A stretch of DNA of 22,296 bases from an uncultured Bacilli bacterium (GTDB lineage: Bacteria; Bacillota_I; Bacilli_A; RF39; UBA660). Below the pieces are notes generated by a model. The model searched no databases, was not told the DNA's origin, and saw nothing but the letters and a program-made list of their open reading frames with translations. The DNA is taken from assembly GCA_947631135.1 (NCBI GenBank), contig CANRKE010000010.1, forward strand, positions 1 to 22,296, in the 5' to 3' direction. Position numbers and translations under genes: made by a program. This document shows positions 15,105 through 22,207 of this stretch, piece after piece; within the stretch, counting starts at the first letter, position 1, and each line of letters starts with the position of its first letter.

Positions 15105-15429
15105 GTTATTAGATAATTGTTATAGTGAGATAGATAAATTTAAATGTAGTGTAATAACAGTTACAAATGATAACAAAGAATTTAATGGAGTAAATATTAA
15201 AAATAGTGTATATAGAGATTCAATATATGCAGAAGTATCATCTATAACAAATGCAGTATCAAACGGTTATAAAAAAGGGGACTTTAAATCAATGCACATT
15301 CTTACTAATAGTGATAATTATAAAATATGTTCAGAGATTATAAAAGAATTTTTTGATTCAGATAAATTAATATATATTTATTTATTAAATAGTGATGGAG
15401 TAAAGATCATGAGAGTAGCAGATTTATAG
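15085..15429 (+). CDS. Cytidine deaminase-like pseudoenzyme
   Basis: 114 aa, read from ATG 15085 with GGAGAGG about 10 nt upstream, inside the end of cdd. Its fold signature follows the CDA pattern segment by segment: CSVITVTNDNKEFNGVNIKN, then SVYRDSIYAEVSSITNAVSNGYKKGDFKSMHILT, then a helix ending in strand LIYIYLL. The zinc-binding Cys of C-A-E is Tyr48 (YAE, with Glu50 kept). In the PCxxCRQ motif only the second Cys remains (Asn78-Tyr79-Lys-Ile-Cys82-Ser-Glu). With two of three zinc ligands gone it should not deaminate. CDAs are homotetramers with shared active sites, so it could be an inactive subunit that joins the active enzyme encoded upstream; that is inference. It is a full open frame with a ribosome site, which argues against random decay. 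Confidence 0.75.
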   Translation: MKQKLIKLLDNCYSEIDKFKCSVITVTNDNKEFNGVNIKNSVYRDSIYAEVSSITNAVSNGYKKGDFKSMHILTNSDNYKICSEIIKEFFDSDKLIYIYLLNSDGVKIMRVADL

Positions 15430-15445
15430 AATATGGAGGCATGCT

Positions 15446-16336
15446 ATGAAAAGTGGATTCGTAAGTATAGTAGGTAGACCAAATGTAGGGAAATCAACAC
15501 TTTTAAATAATATTATAGGTAGAAAAGTTGCAATAACATCATCAACACCACAAACAACTAGAAATATAATACAAGGAATATATAATGATAATGATTCACA
15601 AATAATATTTGTTGATACACCTGGTATTCATAAACCAAAGTATAAATTAGGTAAATATTTAAATAAACAATCATATATGATGATAGATGATGTTGATATA
15701 ATATTATTTGTAATAGATGCATCAGCAAAGTTAGGACCAGGGGATAAGTTTGTATTAGAAAAAATAAAAAGTGCGAAAAAAAATACAATACTAGTTATTA
15801 ATAAAATAGATAAATTAACTAATGATGAAATATTACTTAAAATTGATGAATATAAAGATTTGTATGAATTTAGTGATATTGTCCCAATCTCTAGTTTAAA
15901 AGATAGAAATGTTGAGGAGTTAATAAAAGTAATTAAAAAATATATTAAAGATGATATTCAATATTACTCAAAAGATGAAGTTACTAATGTTAGTACTAAG
16001 TTTATGGTTAGTGAATATGTTAGAGAAAAAATACTTAATTTAACTAATGATGAAGTACCTCATTCTGTAACTTGTGTAGTAGAAAATATTGAATATAAGA
16101 AAAATGTTGTCAATATATTAGTATGTATTATCGTTGATAGGGAAAATCTTAAAAAAATAATAATAGGTAAAAATGGTAGTATGTTAAAAAAAATAGGGAT
16201 ACAATCAAGATATGATTTAGAAAGATTATTTGGTAAAAAGGTATTTTTAGAAACATATGTTAAATGTATTAAAAATTGGAGAGATAAAGAAAAATATTTA
16301 AATGATTTAGGATTTAATGATGAAGATTATCAATAA
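15446..16336 (+). CDS. era: GTPase Era
   Basis: 296 aa, typical length, with GGAGG before ATG 15446. GTPase motifs: G1 GRPNVGKST (10-18), the switch TTRN, G3 DTPGIH (57-62) and G4 NKID (119-122). The C-terminal KH domain carries IIIGKNGSMLKKIGIQSR and the Era ending LETYVKCIKNWRDKEKYLNDLGF. Era binds the 3' end of 16S rRNA and helps 30S maturation. It is the third gene of the cdd transcript, 16 bp after the pseudoenzyme gene. No obvious terminator follows; the next gene may be read through. Confidence 0.97.
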   Translation: MKSGFVSIVGRPNVGKSTLLNNIIGRKVAITSSTPQTTRNIIQGIYNDNDSQIIFVDTPGIHKPKYKLGKYLNKQSYMMIDDVDIILFVIDASAKLGPGDKFVLEKIKSAKKNTILVINKIDKLTNDEILLKIDEYKDLYEFSDIVPISSLKDRNVEELIKVIKKYIKDDIQYYSKDEVTNVSTKFMVSEYVREKILNLTNDEVPHSVTCVVENIEYKKNVVNILVCIIVDRENLKKIIIGKNGSMLKKIGIQSRYDLERLFGKKVFLETYVKCIKNWRDKEKYLNDLGFNDEDYQ

Positions 16337-16389
16337 TGAATAAAAAACAATAATTGATAAAAATAATATAACAATGAAAGGTGATGTTT

Positions 16390-18051
16390 ATGTTAAAATC
16401 ATATACTGAATTAAAAGATATTTTAAATGAATTATTAAAAAATCCGGAAGGCGAATGTGTTGAATTTAAAAGTGCAAAAAACGATTTTAATATTGATAAA
16501 TTAGGAAAATATTTTTCTGCGATTAGTAATGAATCTACATTAAGAAATAAACAGTATGGCTGGATTATATTTGGAATTGATGATAAAACACATATTTTAA
16601 CTAATACAAAATATCGTTATGATAATAATTTTAATGATGTAAAAAAACAAATATCGGATAATACAACAGATAATATAACATTTATTGAGATTTATCATTT
16701 ATATATAGAAGAAAAAAGAGTAATAATGTTCCAAATACCAGCAGCATCTGGTACACCAATGAATTGGAAAGGTTTTCCATATGGTAGACATGGGGAATCT
16801 TTAGTTCCACTTTCTTTTAATAAAATAGAACAAATAAAGACCACAGCTAATTATGATTGGTCTAGACAAATTATAAAAGATGCCACTATAAATAATTTAG
16901 ATACTGAAGCAGTAAAATTAGCTCGTAAACAATTTAAAATTAAGAACAAAGGAAAACCAATTTCTGATGAAATTGACAAATTATCTGATATTGATTTTTT
17001 AAATAAGGCAAAAGTGACTATTGATGGAAAGATTACATTTACTGCTATGTTATTGTTAGGAAAAAATGAAGATGATTATCTAATGAATGGATATACACCT
17101 AGAATGACATGGAAATTATATGATGATGTTAATGTTATTGATTATGAACATTTTGGTATACCATTTATTTTAAATGTTGAAAAATTAAAATTAAAAATAA
17201 GAAATTTAAGATATAGATATATGATAAATGAAAATACATTATTTCCTAATGAAGTAGACCAATATGATAATTATACTATTCGTGAATTAGTCAATAATTG
17301 TATTGTCCATCAAGATTATCGATTAAAAGGAATAATAAATGTAATGGAATTTAAAGATAAGTTAATAATAACAAACGAGGGAAATTTTATTCCTCAAAAA
17401 GTTGAAAACGTACTAAGAGATGGATATTCATCACCATATTATAGAAATCAATTTTTAGCAAATGCAATGGTAAATTTAAATATGATAGATACAGTTGGTA
17501 GTGGAATAAGAAGAGTATATAATATTCAAAAAGAAAAATTTTTTCCATTACCAGATTATGATTTAAGTGAAGACAATAGAGTTAAAGTTACTTTATATGG
17601 TAAAATAATAGATGAAAATTATAGTAAGTTATTATTTGAAAAAACAAACTTAGAAATTGATGAAGTAATGTTATTAGATAGAGTTCAAAAATCTTATCCC
17701 ATTACAAAAGAACAAAGTGATTATTTAAAAAAGAATAATTTAATTGAGGGTAGATATCCAAATATTTATATATCATCAGATGTTGCAAAAGTAACAAATG
17801 AAAAAGAAAGCTATATATATAATAAAGGATTAGAAAATGAATTTTATAAAAAAATAATTTTAAAATATATAAGTGAATATGGACAAGCTAGTAAAAAAGA
17901 AATTATTAATTTGTTAAAAGATAAACTACCATCATCATTAAATGAAAAAAATAAAATTAATAGGGTAAGATATTTATTAGATTTACTTAAAAAAGAAGGA
18001 AAAATATATAATGATACGAATTCTTGTATATCATGCTGGAAGTTAAAATAA
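16390..18051 (+). CDS. AlbA_2/HATPase_c_4 putative regulator (COG2865-type)
   Basis: 553 aa. Of the nearby GTG 16381, ATG 16384 and ATG 16390, the last has the right spacing to AAAGGTG. The N-terminal AlbA_2 (Schlafen-like) DNA-binding domain shows ECVEFKSAKNDFNIDKLGKYFSAISNES and YGWIIFGIDD (about 20-65). The middle has the HATPase_c_4 motif IRELVNNCIVHQDYRLKG, followed by FKDKLIITNEG (about 300-345) and the family's NQFLANAMVNLNMIDTVGSGI. The C-terminus (about 480-553) looks like a winged helix. Such proteins are often annotated as RecG-like helicases but lack helicase motifs. They are accessory genes, probably transcriptional regulators. A tandem repeat follows the stop codon directly, suggesting a recombination-prone spot. 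Confidence 0.85.
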   Translation: MLKSYTELKDILNELLKNPEGECVEFKSAKNDFNIDKLGKYFSAISNESTLRNKQYGWIIFGIDDKTHILTNTKYRYDNNFNDVKKQISDNTTDNITFIEIYHLYIEEKRVIMFQIPAASGTPMNWKGFPYGRHGESLVPLSFNKIEQIKTTANYDWSRQIIKDATINNLDTEAVKLARKQFKIKNKGKPISDEIDKLSDIDFLNKAKVTIDGKITFTAMLLLGKNEDDYLMNGYTPRMTWKLYDDVNVIDYEHFGIPFILNVEKLKLKIRNLRYRYMINENTLFPNEVDQYDNYTIRELVNNCIVHQDYRLKGIINVMEFKDKLIITNEGNFIPQKVENVLRDGYSSPYYRNQFLANAMVNLNMIDTVGSGIRRVYNIQKEKFFPLPDYDLSEDNRVKVTLYGKIIDENYSKLLFEKTNLEIDEVMLLDRVQKSYPITKEQSDYLKKNNLIEGRYPNIYISSDVAKVTNEKESYIYNKGLENEFYKKIILKYISEYGQASKKEIINLLKDKLPSSLNEKNKINRVRYLLDLLKKEGKIYNDTNSCISCWKLK

Positions 18052-18076
18052 TATTAGAATATTTTATTGTCAGTTT

Positions 18077-18150
18077 CGCCAGTTTTTGCTAGTTTTTCGC
18101 CAGTTTTTGCTAGTTTTTCGCCAGTTTTTGCTAGTTTTTCGCCAGTTTTT
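18077..18150. repeat. 21-bp tandem repeat, 3.5 copies
   Basis: The unit is CGCCAGTTTTT followed by GCTAGTTTTT. Perfect copies lie at 18077-18097, 18098-18118 and 18119-18139, with a half copy at 18140-18150 and degenerate flanks (CAGTTT before, CACCATTTTT after). The unit is a multiple of three. On the minus strand one frame reads KTGEKLA repeatedly, which resembles the short low-complexity repeats seen near the C-terminus of some AlbA_2/HATPase_c_4 proteins, but here it is antisense, lacks a start codon, and stops soon on both sides. Confidence 0.9.
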
Positions 18151-18406
18151 CACCATTTTTATAAATTTAGTATGTTTAATTAAGCATTAAAAAATTTCAA
18201 GAAAGTAAAATGATAACGGATGTTTATATATAAAAATTATCAATAAATATGACTTTTAATTGATAAAAATATAATCAAAGGATATTTTAAATCAGAAGCA
18301 TATGGGAATAAGTATGGATTCCAACATTATTTAGAATATTAAAAAAATTACATAATATATGTGTAATATATAATTTAATATTTTTTTATTGTTAGATTCG
18401 ATACTC
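18151..18406. other. Non-coding interval before the suf promoter
   Basis: About 255 bp with no supportable gene. It holds an 8-bp inverted repeat, TTATCAAT (18237-18244) with ATTGATAA (18259-18266), which has a T run only for minus-strand transcripts. It also holds a start-less open stretch ending in KSEAYGNKYGFQHYLEY (stop near 18341) that may be a trace of a lost gene. Confidence 0.3.
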
Positions 18407-18435
18407 TTGTTAAAATATACAAAAAGTGTTAAAAT
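18407..18435 (+). promoter_or_regulatory. Promoter of the suf cluster with direct repeat
   Basis: TTGTTA (18407-18412), 17-bp spacer, TAAAAT (18430-18435), preceded by TGT (18427-18429). A 10-bp direct repeat, GTTAAAATAT, occurs at 18409-18418 and 18428-18437 (19-bp period), covering both hexamers. It could be an operator, but may also be coincidental in such AT-rich DNA. Confidence 0.55.
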
Positions 18436-18503
18436 ATTTTATGTTGTTAGTTATATATTTAATTATGTGAAGGGAGGCACGCCGTTATACTATTGGCACT
18501 TAT

Positions 18504-19259
18504 ATGTTAGAAATTAATAATTTAAATGTAAGTATAGATAAAAAAATTATATTAGATAATTTTAATTTAAAAATAGGCGAAGGTGAAATTCATGTTATTA
18601 TGGGACCTAATGGTGTTGGTAAATCAACACTAGCTAGAGTTATTATGGGTGATGATACATATAAAATAAATAAAGGGGAAATAAATTATTTTAACGAGAA
18701 TTTACTTAAAATGAAAGTTTATGAAAGAAGCAGAAAAGGAATATTCGTTACATATCAACATCCTAAAGAAATAGAAGGTGTAGCAAATATGGACTTTTTA
18801 AAGACAAGTGTTACATCAATAACTAATGAAAAACTTAATTTATTTAAATTTGCTAATGAAGTTAATGCTTTAAAAGATGAATTAAAAATAAAAAATAATA
18901 TGTTATATAGAAGCATAAATGTAGGTTTTAGTGGTGGTGAAAAGAAAAAGAATGAAATTTTACAAATGAATCTATTAAAACCTAAACTAATAATATTAGA
19001 TGAACTTGATTCAGGATTAGATGTTGATAGTTTAAAAATAGTATGTAATAGCATAAATAAATATTTAGAAAATAATAAAAATACATCTGTTATTATAATA
19101 ACACATTATCAAAAGATGCTTGAAGAAATAAAGCCTGATTATGTACATGTACTTATGAATGGTAAAATAGTTGAAACTGGCGATATTAATCTTGCAAATA
19201 AAATATTTGAAAAAGGTTTTGATTCTATTAGTACAAATGAAATGAAGGAACAAAAATAA
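18504..19259 (+). CDS. sufC: Fe-S cluster assembly ATPase SufC
   Basis: 251 aa, standard SufC length. ABC ATPase motifs: Walker A GPNGVGKST (34-42), signature GFSGGEKKKNEILQM (141-155), Walker B LIILDEL with Asp166-Glu167, and H-loop His201 in IIITHYQ. The LDELDSGLDVD wording and GGEKK are specific to SufC. It powers assembly of Fe-S clusters on the SufB/SufD scaffold. Start: the ATG at 18504 is the only credible one, yet the clear ribosome site AGGGAGG (18471-18477) is 26 nt upstream. A small hairpin may bring them together (see findings). sufD follows after 1 bp. Confidence 0.96.
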   Translation: MLEINNLNVSIDKKIILDNFNLKIGEGEIHVIMGPNGVGKSTLARVIMGDDTYKINKGEINYFNENLLKMKVYERSRKGIFVTYQHPKEIEGVANMDFLKTSVTSITNEKLNLFKFANEVNALKDELKIKNNMLYRSINVGFSGGEKKKNEILQMNLLKPKLIILDELDSGLDVDSLKIVCNSINKYLENNKNTSVIIITHYQKMLEEIKPDYVHVLMNGKIVETGDINLANKIFEKGFDSISTNEMKEQK

Positions 19260-19260
19260 A

Positions 19261-20001
19261 ATGAATATAATAAATATAGATAATAATAAAAGTATAAATA
19301 TAAATGATAATGTATGTATTAAAGATAGAAATAATAAATATAAAATAGATTTATTAAAACAAGATAAATTAATATTAATAATTAATAATATAGATAGTGA
19401 AATGGTTATTAATGTTTATGATAATTTTAATTTATTATTATATGGTAATATTGATAATAAATTAAATATTAAAATAAATATATATAATGGTAGTAAATTA
19501 AAATTAAATAAAATAACAAAAAATAATAATTCACAAGAAAATATTGAAATAAATCTTGATAGTAATAATTCTACAATTAAATTTAACTGTACATATATTG
19601 GTTCATTAAAAAGTAATGTACTAGTTAATCACAAATTTGATAATACTACAAGTAATATAGTTAATCATGCAGCTACTAATAATTCAGATATTATAATTAA
19701 TATTAATGAAACAGTTGAAAATGGTATTAAAAATTGTAAATTAAAACAATATACAAAAATATTAAAGATAGATAACAGTAAAGTATTAATAAGACCTATA
19801 TTAAATACAAGAGATTATAGAGTAGAGGCATTTCACTCATCTATTGTTACTAATATAAATAAAGATGATATATTATATTTAATGAGTAGAGGATTAAATG
19901 AGAGTGAAAGTATAAAATTAATAATGGATGGATTTATTTTTAGTAATATAGAAGATGCAGAAGATGAAATTAGTAAAATAAAAGAATTTTTAGATATATA
20001 G
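19261..20001 (+). CDS. sufD: Short SufB/SufD-family scaffold protein, SufD-like
   Basis: 246 aa, against the usual 400 or more for SufD and about 465 for SufB, so an N-terminal region is missing or never existed. It contains the right-handed beta-helix core (long runs of short strands rich in Ile, Asn and Lys) and a clear family C-terminus: LIRPILNTRDYRVEAFHSSIVTNI (His192), then the helices DDILYLMSRGLNESESIKLIMDGF. At the place where SufB has its essential Cys this protein has no Cys, and the residue before the His is Phe rather than Glu, so it looks more like SufD than SufB. It lies between sufC and sufS. No second SufB/SufD gene is seen in the window. Confidence 0.85.
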   Translation: MNIINIDNNKSININDNVCIKDRNNKYKIDLLKQDKLILIINNIDSEMVINVYDNFNLLLYGNIDNKLNIKINIYNGSKLKLNKITKNNNSQENIEINLDSNNSTIKFNCTYIGSLKSNVLVNHKFDNTTSNIVNHAATNNSDIIININETVENGIKNCKLKQYTKILKIDNSKVLIRPILNTRDYRVEAFHSSIVTNINKDDILYLMSRGLNESESIKLIMDGFIFSNIEDAEDEISKIKEFLDI

Positions 20002-20012
20002 GAGGTGAGTTT

Positions 20013-21212
20013 ATGGATATAAGAACCGATTTTCCTATGTTGGCTACTGGAATAATATATTTTGATAATGGAGCAACAACATTTAAACCTAAAATGGTAA
20101 TTGATAGTATAGTTGATTATTATTCAAATTATTGTTCAAATGCACATAGAGGAGATTATAACATAAGTCTTAAAACTGACATGATGTATGAATCTGCAAG
20201 AAAAAAAGTAAAAGAATTTATAAATGCTAAAAATTTAGAAGAAATAGTGTTTACAAGTGGGGCAACCGAATCATTAAATATGATTGCATATTCTTATTTT
20301 AGAAATGTTTTATCAGAGGGTGATGAAGTTCTACTTACTAAGAGTGAGCATGCATCTAATATTTTACCTTGGTTTAGATTAAAAGAAGAAAAAAATATAG
20401 AAATAAAATATATAGATTTAGATGAAAATTATAGAGTAACTACTGAAAATATATTAAAGAAAATTACTGATAAAACTAAACTTATTTCACTTGCACATGT
20501 TACTAATGTTGTAGGTGATATTAGAGATATTAAAACAATATCAAAGATTGCACATGAACATGGAATATTAGTTTGTGTTGATGCATCTCAATCTGTACCA
20601 CATATGAAAGTTGATGTACAAGATTTAGATTGTGATTTCTTAGTTTTCTCTGGACATAAGATGTGTGGGCCTACTGGAATTGGTGTTTTATATGCAAAGA
20701 TTGAATATTTAGAACAATTTGTACCTTATAATCTTGGTGGTGGAATGAATGCAACCTTTTTAAATAATGGAGAAGTTGAATATAAATCACTACCACATAG
20801 ATTAGAAGCTGGTACTCCAAATATTGCTGGTGCGATTGGACTTGGTGCAGCTGTTGATTATTTAAGTGGACTTGATATGAATCTAATTCATGAATATGAA
20901 ATGAAGCTTAGAAAATATTTAGTAAAAAAATTAAAAGAAAATGATAAAATAGAAATATATAATGAAAATGGTGATACTGGGATAGTTGCATTTAATATTA
21001 AGAATGTATTTTCACAAGATACTGCAATATATTTAAATGATTATAATATATGTGTAAGGGCTGGTAATCATTGTGCAAAAATATTAAAAGAAGAAATAAA
21101 TATTAAGAATACTTGTAGAGTTAGTTTATATTTTTATAATACAAAAGAAGAGTTGGATAAATTAATTAGTGTTTTAGAAGATTGTGATAGTCTTTATAAT
21201 CAAATATTATAA
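20013..21212 (+). CDS. sufS: Cysteine desulfurase SufS
   Basis: 399 aa, typical for group II cysteine desulfurases, with a strong AGGAGGTGA site. It takes sulfur from cysteine through a persulfide. Key features: IIYFDNGATTFKP at the N-terminus, SGATESLNMIA (PLP phosphate site), TKSEHASNILPW, SLAHVTNVVGDI, CVDASQSVPH, the PLP lysine Lys216 in SGHKMCGPTGIG, and persulfide Cys354 in VRAGNHCAK. In Firmicutes SufS passes sulfur to SufU, encoded next with a 1-bp stop/start overlap (TAATG). Confidence 0.97.
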   Translation: MDIRTDFPMLATGIIYFDNGATTFKPKMVIDSIVDYYSNYCSNAHRGDYNISLKTDMMYESARKKVKEFINAKNLEEIVFTSGATESLNMIAYSYFRNVLSEGDEVLLTKSEHASNILPWFRLKEEKNIEIKYIDLDENYRVTTENILKKITDKTKLISLAHVTNVVGDIRDIKTISKIAHEHGILVCVDASQSVPHMKVDVQDLDCDFLVFSGHKMCGPTGIGVLYAKIEYLEQFVPYNLGGGMNATFLNNGEVEYKSLPHRLEAGTPNIAGAIGLGAAVDYLSGLDMNLIHEYEMKLRKYLVKKLKENDKIEIYNENGDTGIVAFNIKNVFSQDTAIYLNDYNICVRAGNHCAKILKEEINIKNTCRVSLYFYNTKEELDKLISVLEDCDSLYNQIL

Positions 21213-21646
21213 TGGATGCTAATTTAAGAAGAACTATTATGCTTGATAATTTTCAAAATCCAATGAATAGAGGATTAAAAGGAGAAAAAGACTATATTAA
21301 AATAAACACTAATAATGAAAGTTGTATTGATGAATTAGATTTTGAACTAAAAATTGAGGATAATATTATAAAAGATTTAGTTTTCGATGGAGAAGCATGT
21401 GCAATATCTACATCATCTGCATCTATTATGATAAAAACATTACTAAATAAAACAGTTGATGAAGCAATAGAAATAATTAAAAATTATCAGAATATGATAG
21501 ATGAAAAAGAATATGATGAAGATAAGTTAGGAGAAGCTATTATATATGATGAAATATATAAGCAACCAAATAGAAAAAAATGTGCTTTATTATCATGGAA
21601 TGGTCTATTAAAGGAATTAGAAAAATATAAAAATAGAAATATCTAA
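21212..21646 (+). CDS. sufU: Sulfur-transfer protein SufU
   Basis: 144 aa, translationally coupled to sufS. It shows the SufU zinc/sulfur-acceptor layout: Cys38 and Asp40 in NNESCIDELDFEL (the family usually has CGD), Cys63 in FDGEACAISTSSASIM, and Cys124 in RKKCALLSWNGLL. In Bacillus-type systems SufU accepts sulfur from SufS by zinc-ligand swapping. sufB commonly comes next in Firmicute suf operons; here the next gene is on the opposite strand and overlaps the sufU stop by 4 bp. Confidence 0.95.
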   Translation: MDANLRRTIMLDNFQNPMNRGLKGEKDYIKINTNNESCIDELDFELKIEDNIIKDLVFDGEACAISTSSASIMIKTLLNKTVDEAIEIIKNYQNMIDEKEYDEDKLGEAIIYDEIYKQPNRKKCALLSWNGLLKELEKYKNRNI

Positions 21647-21678
21647 TTAGAACTAGGTATTTCTATTACTTTTTTTGC
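21635..21678 (+). terminator. Terminator of the suf cluster, overlapping coding ends
   Basis: An 11-bp stem, AGAAATATCTA (21635-21645) with TAGGTATTTCT (21654-21664) and one T-G pair, has an 8-nt loop and is followed by a T-rich tract with TTTTTTT at 21671-21677. The left arm is the 3' end of sufU and the whole hairpin lies in the 3' end of the convergent DUF192 gene. Confidence 0.65.
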
Positions 21679-21909
21679 TTTTGGACATATTAATATTTTA
21701 TTTTTTTTAACTTTTTTATATTTTTTAATTATATTGTTATTTTTATCTAAAAATATTACATCTATATTAAATTTCATAAAAAATGTATGTATTGATCTAC
21801 AATTATTAATAAGTATTCCATAATCTGTTTTATTCTTAAACATTAAACCTATAAGCTTTTTATGAAATTTATTGTATTCAATTATATTATATCCATTATA
21901 TTTATCCAT
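21643..21909 (-). CDS. DUF192-family protein
   Basis: 88 aa, minus strand, ATG at 21909 with an AGAGGA site just upstream. It matches DUF192 (COG1430) segment by segment: KKLIGLMFKNKTDYGILI corresponds to the GLMFR...GMLF motif, IHTFFMKFNIDVIFLDKNNNI to WMKNT-IPLDVIFLD, and KKVKKNKILICPKAKKVIEIP to the C-terminal VLEL strand. Many family members are secreted, but this one has no signal peptide. Function is unknown. It is convergent with sufU and divergent from the structured RNA. Confidence 0.82.
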   Translation of the reverse strand: MDKYNGYNIIEYNKFHKKLIGLMFKNKTDYGILINNCRSIHTFFMKFNIDVIFLDKNNNIIKKYKKVKKNKILICPKAKKVIEIPSSN

Positions 21910-21929
21910 GATATCATTCCTCTAAATAG

Positions 21930-21938
21930 ATTATATCA
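21930..21938 (-). promoter_or_regulatory. Extended -10 of the DUF192 gene
   Basis: On the minus strand TGA-TATAAT reads from 21938 to 21930. No recognisable -35 lies at the proper distance. The leader would be about 14 nt. Confidence 0.45.
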
Positions 21939-21967
21939 ATATTATTAAAAAAAATCTATTTATTATA

Positions 21968-21996
21968 TTGAAATTAATATAAATATATGATAGAAT
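21968..21996 (+). promoter_or_regulatory. Extended -10 promoter of the structured RNA
   Basis: TTGAAA (21968-21973), 17-bp spacer, TAGAAT (21991-21996), preceded by TGA (21988-21990). The expected start is near 22003. Confidence 0.7.
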
Positions 21997-22029
21997 GAGA
22001 TTGTAATAAAAAGGTAGGTCCTCTTCATA

Positions 22030-22049
22030 ACAAACATATACAAACATAT
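22030..22049 (+). repeat. Perfect 10-bp tandem direct repeat
   Basis: ACAAACATAT occurs twice with no gap (22030-22039 and 22040-22049), within the apical part of the candidate RNA. The second copy supplies most of the right arm of the upper stem. Confidence 0.9.
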
Positions 22050-22083
22050 GTTCGATATGGGGGGGGTCATACTTATAAGACTT

Positions 22084-22111
22084 AACTACCTTAGGATAAG
22101 GTAGTTTTTTT
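22084..22111 (+). terminator. Strong terminator of the structured RNA
   Basis: A 10-bp stem, AACTACCTTA (22084-22093) with TAAGGTAGTT (22097-22106), has a GGA loop and a run of seven T (22105-22111). Confidence 0.9.
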
Positions 22112-22173
22112 GTATGTTTATTCAAACAGTTTATTATTACCATAAATTACCAGTAAATTCGACGTTAGTTTGA

Positions 22174-22182
22174 TGTTATAAT
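22174..22182 (+). promoter_or_regulatory. Extended -10 before the last gene
   Basis: TGT-TATAAT (22174-22182), without a good -35. It lies about 25 bp before the TTG start, so the last gene may be transcribed independently of the RNA upstream. Confidence 0.5.
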
Positions 22183-22207
22183 AAAAGTAGTATAGTAGGT
22201 GATTAAT

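Larger units (their letters stand above)
22003..22111 (+). ncRNA. Candidate structured RNA or leader, about 109 nt
   Basis: It is bounded by a good promoter and a strong terminator, with no credible open frame. It can form a long hairpin: 13 pairs between 22017-22029 and 22056-22068, where an 8-G run (22059-22066) pairs with a pyrimidine tract, many as G-U. An internal loop follows, then AACATAT/ATATGTT (22033-22039 with 22046-22052) with a 6-nt loop. The 5' segment AAGGTAG (22011-22017) is perfectly complementary to CTACCTT (22086-22092), the left arm of the terminator. Two exclusive folds are therefore possible, as in riboswitches or attenuators. I do not recognise a known class. It may regulate the gene at 22208 or be a free small RNA. 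Confidence 0.6.

Noticed and set aside
18077..18150. CRISPR-like array
   Set aside because: The units are contiguous with no unique spacers; it is a simple 21-bp tandem repeat.
18237..18266. 8-bp inverted repeat as a terminator
   Set aside because: The T run lies only on the minus-strand side and no minus-strand gene enters from the right; AT-rich dyads of this size arise by chance.
22048..22104. 18-residue open frame (MFDMGG...) ending in the terminator stem, as a leader peptide or type I toxin
   Set aside because: There is no ribosome site at proper distance, the start lies in the hairpin arm, and the G run is better explained by RNA pairing.
22003..22111. SRP RNA, 6S RNA, T-box or purine riboswitch
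   Set aside because: The GGAA tetraloop and SRP core, the 6S length and bubble, the T-box sequence and the purine three-way junction motifs are all absent.
21931..22143. 70-codon minus-strand open frame over the structured RNA
   Set aside because: It crosses the RNA promoter and terminator and lacks protein-family features and a ribosome site.
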